This document shows positions 1 through 4,643 of a DNA stretch of 6,884 nt, piece by piece. Location: assembly GCA_003221985.1 (NCBI GenBank), contig QHUQ01000119.1:1-6884 (forward strand), in the 5' to 3' direction. This stretch comes from Gemmatimonadota bacterium (GTDB taxonomy: Bacteria; Gemmatimonadota; Gemmatimonadetes; Gemmatimonadales; GWC2-71-9). Made by a program: the position numbers and the translations under genes. Each line of letters opens with the position of its first letter. Positions within the stretch are counted from its first letter, which is position 1. The notes below the pieces were generated by a model. It saw nothing but the letters and a program-made list of their open reading frames with translations, was not told the origin of the DNA and made no database searches.

Positions 1-300
1 CGCCCGCCGCACTCGTCCCTGAATGCTGACCGCACCCCGCAACACCACGCGGCCTGGTGCTCCCACAATCCGCGGCATCCGGATGACTCGCGGAAAAACA
101 TCGGGGGGCAGCGGTACCGGGTGCATCGGAAAACCAGGGCAGCCCGAGAGGAGCGCTACTCTGATCCGCTCCTCGGCGGCGGGCTCGCCGATCGACCGAC
201 ACTGCAATACGAAACTGGTGAGCAGCGACGGGATGAGCATGTTGACGACAAACGACTCGAGAAGACTGCGCCGCTGAGATCTGGCTAACTCGTCGTACAT
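1..300 (-). CDS. Hypothetical protein with one N-terminal hydrophobic segment (partial, C-terminus outside window)
   Basis: I do not recognise this protein. Reading minus from the ATG at 300, 100 codons stay open to the window edge. The N-terminus is MYDELARSQRRSLLES, followed by a hydrophobic stretch at about residues 16-33 (FVVNMLIPSLLTSFVLQ). That stretch suits a signal anchor or a single membrane helix. Cys34 follows it, but Gln at -1 is not a standard lipobox. Residues 53-75 are rich in Pro and Val, and the visible end is Arg/Val-rich. A short charged N-terminus followed by one hydrophobic segment and a Pro-containing stretch resembles TonB-like energy transducers, but no diagnostic motif is visible and this is only a guess. 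The ATG is the first in frame after a TGA about 11 codons upstream. A weak GAGAG lies 6 nt before it. Codons are G/C-ending but less strictly than in the neighbouring genes. It lies downstream of the CusS-like kinase on the same strand, with 104 bp between them, so it may have its own promoter. The overlapping plus-strand frame (23-277) looks like a shadow. Confidence 0.5.
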   Translation of the reverse strand, partial: MYDELARSQRRSLLESFVVNMLIPSLLTSFVLQCRSIGEPAAEERIRVALLSGCPGFPMHPVPLPPDVFPRVIRMPRIVGAPGRVVLRGAVSIQGRVRRA

Positions 301-340
301 AGACGGCTCTCGGGATGTCGTTTCACCCCGAGGATACCGT

Positions 341-354
341 CAGCTAATTACCTG
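341..354. promoter_or_regulatory. Near-palindrome CAGsTAATTAsCTG, candidate operator
   Basis: The plus strand reads CAGCTAATTACCTG. It matches its own reverse complement at 12 of 14 positions, with a single mismatched pair, and is centred on the AT-rich core TAATTA in an otherwise GC-rich spacer. It sits 41 bp upstream of the ATG at 300, where a transcription factor could act on that gene. No convincing -35/-10 pair surrounds it, so an operator role is an inference from symmetry and position. Confidence 0.25.
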
Positions 355-404
355 GCTGTTGCTCCCGCATGACGGAATGGTGACAACCGGATTTGATTGG
401 ACCG

Positions 405-1847
405 TCAGCGCGGCAAACCGACCGTAAACGTCGTGCCCCGCCCCGGCCGGCTCTGCACCTCGATCGTCCCGCCGTGCGCCTCGGCGATCCACTTGCAGAT
501 CGCCAACCCGAGACCGGTGCCCGCGCGCTCGCTGGTGCGGGTGCGCGCGGAGTCAGCCCGCCAAAAGCGATCGAAGACGTGCGGCAAATCGCCGGGCGCG
601 ATGCCGATGCCGGTGTCGGCCACCGTGAACACCACCCGTCCGTCGCTGCTGCCCAGCTCCACCGACACCTGCCCGCCGCGCGGCGTGTACTTCACGGCGT
701 TCTCGATCAGGTTGAGCGCGAGTTGGCGCACGCGGCTGCGATCGACCGCGAGGACAACCGGATCACCCGGCAAGCGGATGTCGATGCCGACACCGGCGTG
801 CTCGGCGAGCAGCTCGCCCGTTTCGCCCGCCTCCTCGATGATCTCCCGGATGTCGACCGGCTCGCGATGCAGGTCGGCCCGGCCTTCGTCGGCGCGCGCC
901 AGGGTCAGCAGCGAGTCGAGCAGCTCCGTCATGCGGTTCACTTCCTGCAGCGTTTCCTCGAGGGGAGCGAGCGTTTCGTGCGGCAGGCCCGGCCGCGTGA
1001 TCGCCCGTTCGACCCCGGCGCGCACGACCGTCAGCGGCGTCTTGAGCTCGTGGCTCGCGTCGGCGGTGAAGCGGCGCAATGCCGCGAAGCTGCGCTCGAG
1101 CCGCGTCCACATCTGGTTCAGGGTCGCCGCGAGACGCCCCAGCTCGTCCTTCTCCATCGACACCGGGAGGCGCCGGTGCAGGCTCCGGCCATCGGTGATC
1201 TCGCGGATTTCCGTGATCATCTGATCGACCGGTTCCAGCGCGCGGCCCGCGATCCAGCGCCCCACGAGCACCGCAGGGACGATCCCGACGAGGAACGCGA
1301 TCACGATCGTCGTGACCAGCTGTTCGATCTGCAGCTCGGCGCTGCGCGTATCGGCGCCGGCGAGAATCGTCCCGATCTGCCCGCCGGCTTCCGGTACGGG
1401 CCGGATCACGTAATGCAAGGTCGGGCCGTTGGGCGCGAGGCGGAATGCGGCGGGGGCGGCCCGAGTGCCGGTAACGCCGCGATTGGCGAGCGCATTGATC
1501 TGCTCGAACTGCGCGAAGCCGAGCGAGCGCGCATCGGGCGATCCGAACAGCAGGGTGCCGTCGCGGCTCGTGACCAGCAGAAAGTCCGGAACGACTTCGA
1601 GCACCGCCGCGACCTCGGGGGTCAGGACCGGCCGCCCCGCCGTGTCCTTTTCGACGAGCACGCCGCGCGTGTGATAGCTCTCGGCGAGAATCCCGGCCGT
1701 GAGGTCGGCTTCCGACTGGATGCGGCGATCGAGGTCCTGATAGGTGGCGCTGCGACGGGCGAAGTAGAGGACGACCGCGAACACCGCGATGCTGAGAATG
1801 AGCGCGGTGGCGTACCAGACGGTCAACCGCCCGCGAATACTCTCCAT
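405..1847 (-). CDS. Membrane sensor histidine kinase, CusS-like (HAMP, HisKA, HATPase_c)
   Basis: A 480-residue inner-membrane histidine kinase that should autophosphorylate and pass phosphate to the adjacent OmpR-type regulator. TM1 is about residues 9-30 (WYATALILSIAVFAVVLYF). A periplasmic sensor region of about 145 residues follows, then TM2 at about 177-200 and a HAMP linker at about 201-254. The H-box is ADASHELKTPLT with phosphoacceptor His266. The N-box has Asn383 (IENAVKY), the G1 box is DTGIG 411-415, the F-box FDRFW 425-429 and the G2 box GTGLGL 443-448. All catalytic boxes are intact. The N-terminal pattern (RLTVWY before TM1, then a dimerisation-type DLDRRI) and the H-box resemble the CusS/heavy-metal sensor kinase group, but group membership does not prove metal sensing. 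The ATG lies 1 bp after the regulator's TAA and I see no clear ribosome binding site, which suggests translational coupling. It is the last gene of the apparent operon. Confidence is high for the class and low for the ligand. Confidence 0.93.
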   Translation of the reverse strand: MESIRGRLTVWYATALILSIAVFAVVLYFARRSATYQDLDRRIQSEADLTAGILAESYHTRGVLVEKDTAGRPVLTPEVAAVLEVVPDFLLVTSRDGTLLFGSPDARSLGFAQFEQINALANRGVTGTRAAPAAFRLAPNGPTLHYVIRPVPEAGGQIGTILAGADTRSAELQIEQLVTTIVIAFLVGIVPAVLVGRWIAGRALEPVDQMITEIREITDGRSLHRRLPVSMEKDELGRLAATLNQMWTRLERSFAALRRFTADASHELKTPLTVVRAGVERAITRPGLPHETLAPLEETLQEVNRMTELLDSLLTLARADEGRADLHREPVDIREIIEEAGETGELLAEHAGVGIDIRLPGDPVVLAVDRSRVRQLALNLIENAVKYTPRGGQVSVELGSSDGRVVFTVADTGIGIAPGDLPHVFDRFWRADSARTRTSERAGTGLGLAICKWIAEAHGGTIEVQSRPGRGTTFTVGLPR

Positions 1848-1848
1848 G

Positions 1849-2523
1849 TTACGCCCGCACCACGTATCCCACGCCGCGCACCGTGTGGATCAGCTTGGGT
1901 TCCCTGGCGTGATCGATCTTCTTGCGCAGCCGCGTGATGACCACGTCCACGATGTTGGTGCCCGGATCGAAATGGTAATCCCAGGCATACTCCGTGATCA
2001 GCGTGCGCGACATGACGCGGCCCTGATGGCGCATGAGATACTCGAGCACGGCGTATTCCTTGGGGGTGAGCTCGATGCGTTTCCCATCCCGGGTCACTTC
2101 GCGGCTTCCCGTGTCGAGCTGCAGTCCGGCCACCTTCAGGGTTGGCGGGGCGATCTCTTTGGGACGCCGCCCCAGCGCTTCGACCCGCGCCAGCAGCTCC
2201 TCGAATGCAAACGGCTTGGTGACGTAATCGTCGGCACCCATGCGCAACGCCTGGACCTTGAAGTCGACGGAGTCCTGGGCCGTGAGGACCAGTACCGGTA
2301 GTCCTACCCCGCGGTCCCGCAGGGTGCGCAGCACATCGATGCCGGAGAGTTTCGGCAGCCGCAGATCGAGCACCATCATGTCGTAGCTCGAGCCCTTGCC
2401 GCTGGCGCGGCGCAGCCCCTCGTCGCCGTCGCCGACCAGGTCGACGTGATAGCCCGCCTCGTCCAGCCCGCGGCGAACGTATTCCCCCACCGTCTTGTCG
2501 TCCTCGATGACCAGGATCTTCAT
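1849..2523 (-). CDS. OmpR/CusR-type response regulator (REC plus winged-helix DNA-binding domain)
   Basis: A 224-residue cytoplasmic transcription regulator of normal family length. The receiver domain occupies about residues 1-118: acidic pocket Asp8/Asp9, phosphoacceptor Asp53 (MVLDLRLP), switch Thr81 (VLVLTAQD), and Lys103 in the conserved YVTKPF. The OmpR-type winged helix (about 128-222) shows ELTPKEYAVLEYLM, a recognition-helix region at TNIVDVVITRLRKKID, and the C-terminal wing TVRGVGYVVRA. The phrase FDPGTNIVDV resembles CusR-group regulators. The ATG overlaps the stop of the upstream kinase as ATGA (2520-2523), and the membrane kinase starts 1 bp after its TAA, so it is translationally coupled on both sides. 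No Shine-Dalgarno is evident before the ATG, which fits coupling. Which of the two flanking kinases is its main partner cannot be read from sequence. The CusS-like kinase is the classical match. Its targets are unknown, but the operon itself and the divergent glycosidase are natural candidates. Confidence 0.95.
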   Translation of the reverse strand: MKILVIEDDKTVGEYVRRGLDEAGYHVDLVGDGDEGLRRASGKGSSYDMMVLDLRLPKLSGIDVLRTLRDRGVGLPVLVLTAQDSVDFKVQALRMGADDYVTKPFAFEELLARVEALGRRPKEIAPPTLKVAGLQLDTGSREVTRDGKRIELTPKEYAVLEYLMRHQGRVMSRTLITEYAWDYHFDPGTNIVDVVITRLRKKIDHAREPKLIHTVRGVGYVVRA

Positions 2524-4055
2524 CCGACCGGGAGGAACACCTTGAAGTTGGTGCCGACGCCCATCTGCGACTCCACTTCAATGCGCCCGCGATGCTCTTC
2601 GACGATGCCGTACGCCACCGACAACCCGAGGCCCGTACCCCGGCCCTGCGGCTTGGTCGTGAAGAACGGCTCGAAGATCTTCGGCAAATCCTCCTGCGGG
2701 ATCCCCGTCCCCGTGTCGATGAACTCGACCAGGATCTCGTCGTGGCGCTGCGGGTTGCGCTGCGTGCGGACGGTCAACACGCCGCGCGCATTCATGGCGT
2801 CCATGGCGTTGAGCATCAGCGCCATGAAGCACTGCACGAGCCGCTCCGCATCGGCCGGAAACGGCGGCAGCGCGGTGCTGAACTGTCGCTCGATGGTGAG
2901 CCACTTGAAGCGGTCGTGATGTTTCAGCAGGAACAGCGTCTGCTCGATGACGGCGACGATGTCGGTGCTCGCCTTGTGACCGCTCTGCTTGGGGCGCGAG
3001 AAGTCGAGCAGCCCTTCGACGATGCGCCGGCACCGCTGCACCTCGGTGTCGATGATCTTCAGATACTCGTCTTCCTCGCCCAAGCGAAGCGCGAGAGCCT
3101 CGCTGCACGCGAGGATCGTCGCGAGCGGGTTGTTGATCTCGTGCATGACGCCGGCCGCGAGCTGGCCGATAGCGGCGAGCTTCTCACTCTGCGCCAGGCG
3201 CTGCTGCGCCTGGCGCCATGCCGTCACGTCCTCGCCGATGGTGATGACGTGCGAAATGTCTTCGTCGTCGAGCCGCATCGGGATCTTCGTAATCCGGTAA
3301 TGTCGAGTGTCGCCGGTCGCCTGCGAGTCCATTTCCACCTGCTGGATCTCACCGGTTTCGAAGACGCGGTCGAACTCCTGTTTCAGCAGCTCGCGCGGCT
3401 GGCGGTCGAGAACCTCAAAGACCTCGCGGCCCAGCGCGTCCTCGCGCGACACACCCTGCGTGCCCGCTTCGCGCTTGCGGTTCCAGGCCCGGATCCGGTA
3501 ATCGCGATCGATCACGTACAGGCCGACCGGCAGCGAATCGATGATGCGGGCTGCGAAGTTGCGCTGCGATTCGAGCTCGCGCGTCCGCAAGGCGACTTCC
3601 GTCGCCAGGTCCTGCGACAGCTCGGTCGCGGCGAGGACCGGAGCCAGCATCTGCGCCACCACGACCAGCACATCGTGCGCCATGCGCTCGTAGCGACTCT
3701 GCGGGATGATCACCTCGAAGCAACCGAGGGCCTCGTCTTCATGGATGAGCGGGAGGCGCAGCAGCGTGCCGCCGGCGACCGGTTCCTGATGCGGTCCCTG
3801 GGCGACCCAGCCGGCGACGGCGGACGTGAATCCGGGGAGTTGTGTCTCGTCTTCCGGGCTGGCGATGGGGAGATAACGGGCGCCGTCCGCGGAACGGAGC
3901 CACAAGCGGCAGCGGCGCAGCGCCAGGCCGCGCCGCAGCACGCCCACCACTCCGGCGAGCCCCTCTTCGGCGGGCCGACCGGCAGCCAACACTCTAGCGA
4001 CTTCCGCGAGGACCTCGAGGCCGGGATGGTCCGAGGCCAGCGTCGGTGCGACCAT
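2520..4055 (-). CDS. Soluble GAF-PAS sensor histidine kinase (NtrB-like HisKA, HATPase_c)
   Basis: A 511-residue histidine kinase with no membrane segment, so probably cytoplasmic. Residues about 10-145 look like a GAF domain (pattern CRLWLRSADGARYLPIAS, later LRLPLIHEDEALGCFEV). A short coiled linker (RTRELESQRNFAARIIDSL) leads to a PAS domain at about 165-282 (GLYVIDRDYRIRAWN through ITIGEDVTAWRQ). The H-box is GVMHEINNPLATI with His305. The HEINNP form is typical of the NtrB-like (HPK4) kinases that often pair with NtrC-type regulators, yet here the only regulator beside it is OmpR-type. The N-box has Asn416 (LMLNAMDAM), G1 is DTGTGI from Asp447, then FEPFFTTK, and G2 is GRGTGLGL 471-478, so it should be active. 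The start ATG is 12 bp after the preceding gene's stop with only a weak AGG upstream. A slightly different start is possible because the N-terminal 10 residues are not conserved-looking. The ligand of GAF or PAS is unknown. Confidence 0.92.
   Translation of the reverse strand: MVAPTLASDHPGLEVLAEVARVLAAGRPAEEGLAGVVGVLRRGLALRRCRLWLRSADGARYLPIASPEDETQLPGFTSAVAGWVAQGPHQEPVAGGTLLRLPLIHEDEALGCFEVIIPQSRYERMAHDVLVVVAQMLAPVLAATELSQDLATEVALRTRELESQRNFAARIIDSLPVGLYVIDRDYRIRAWNRKREAGTQGVSREDALGREVFEVLDRQPRELLKQEFDRVFETGEIQQVEMDSQATGDTRHYRITKIPMRLDDEDISHVITIGEDVTAWRQAQQRLAQSEKLAAIGQLAAGVMHEINNPLATILACSEALALRLGEEDEYLKIIDTEVQRCRRIVEGLLDFSRPKQSGHKASTDIVAVIEQTLFLLKHHDRFKWLTIERQFSTALPPFPADAERLVQCFMALMLNAMDAMNARGVLTVRTQRNPQRHDEILVEFIDTGTGIPQEDLPKIFEPFFTTKPQGRGTGLGLSVAYGIVEEHRGRIEVESQMGVGTNFKVFLPVG
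3191..3216. repeat. Perfect 11-bp inverted repeat with TGCT loop inside the GAF-PAS kinase gene
   Basis: GCGCCAGGCGC at 3191-3201 and its exact reverse complement at 3206-3216 flank a 4-nt loop. On the minus strand it encodes the Arg-Gln-Ala-Gln-Gln-Arg-Leu-Ala-Gln linker between the PAS domain and the H-box helix. The amino acid pattern itself (repeated Ala-Gln) produces the symmetry, so a structural role in the mRNA is possible but not shown. Confidence 0.55.
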
Positions 4056-4067
4056 AGGGTCGCTAAC

Positions 4068-4643
4068 CTAGGGACGACGCTCCCGCCGCGCCAGCGGCGC
4101 CTCAGCACGCAGCGCCAATAACCCACGCATGGCGGGCTTGGTAGCGCTAAAGAAGGCGGTGGGGCCAATCACGATCGCGAAGTGCGGGTGGTCGCCGTCA
4201 CCGATGCTGATCGCGGGCAGCACAGACACCGCCAGCCAGCGGGACCCCTGCGCCAGCGGAGAATGCGAGGCGCGGTAGCCGGTGACCTCCATGGTCACGT
4301 CCAACCCGATCCCGGTGCCGTGCTCGTCCTGCCCGAGCTGGGCAATGGACTTCATGCGCGTGCGTCCGGAGAGCGTCGCGGCCGCCACGATGCCCCGCAT
4401 CCCTCCGACCATCATGCTCTCGTTGATGAACGTGCCCACTCGGCCCGCCAGTGAAATCGCGGCAAGGCCCCGCGCTGGCCGATGCACGTAAGCGATCTCC
4501 GCAGTTTCGATCTGCCAGTTGTCCCCGACCGTCGCGACGAAGCCGAATCCGATCGCATGCGCGCGGTTGCCGCGCGATTGTGCGCCCAGTGTCGTAGACA
4601 AAGCTCCCCACGCAATCAACATTGATACGATGGACCGGCGCAC
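4068..4643 (-). CDS. Exported hypothetical protein, glycine-rich beta-strand pattern
   Basis: I do not recognise the family. I place the start at the GTG at 4643, not at an ATG further upstream: AGGAG sits 7 nt before it, and it gives a classical signal peptide (basic MRRS, hydrophobic core about residues 5-19, cleavage expected after LGAQ at about residue 22). The frame stays open back to 5012, but that extension is Arg/Ser-rich and antisense to the glycosidase. The product is 191 residues. The mature part has alternating hydrophobic and glycine residues (AIGFGFVATVGDNW, GLAAISLAGRVGTF, GTGIGLDVTMEVTGY, WLAVSVLPAISIG). This suits amphipathic beta strands, for example a small outer-membrane barrel or a periplasmic beta protein. 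No catalytic motif is visible. It is the first gene of the minus operon, 12 bp from the GAF-PAS kinase, which hints at a link to signalling. Its first 14 bp overlap the start of the divergent glycosidase. An internal ATG at 4622 is a second possible start but lacks a ribosome binding site. Confidence 0.68.
   Translation of the reverse strand: MRRSIVSMLIAWGALSTTLGAQSRGNRAHAIGFGFVATVGDNWQIETAEIAYVHRPARGLAAISLAGRVGTFINESMMVGGMRGIVAAATLSGRTRMKSIAQLGQDEHGTGIGLDVTMEVTGYRASHSPLAQGSRWLAVSVLPAISIGDGDHPHFAIVIGPTAFFSATKPAMRGLLALRAEAPLARRERRP

Noticed and set aside
23..277. Plus-strand open frame of 84 codons
   Set aside because: No ribosome binding site or motif. The minus frame across the same bases is longer, starts with a plausible ATG and has a membrane-type segment.
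358..386. Possible minus-strand promoter with TTGTCA as -35
   Set aside because: At 17-bp spacing the -10 would be AGCAAC, which is a poor match, so it is not supportable.
301..404. Terminator after the kinase gene
   Set aside because: I found no GC stem followed by a T-run on the minus strand in this spacer.
336..409. Direct repeat ACCGTCAGC at 336-344 and 401-409
   Set aside because: Only nine bases, and one copy includes the kinase stop codon. It could well be chance.
393..1937. Plus-strand open frame of 514 codons antisense to the CusS-like kinase and the end of the regulator
   Set aside because: Its product is Arg/Asp/Ala/Pro-rich without any recognisable domain, while the opposite strand encodes a complete kinase. 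Long antisense frames are expected in GC-rich genes.
2592..4121. Plus-strand open frame of 509 codons antisense to the GAF-PAS kinase
   Set aside because: Same situation: low-complexity composition and no motif, opposite a fully conserved kinase.
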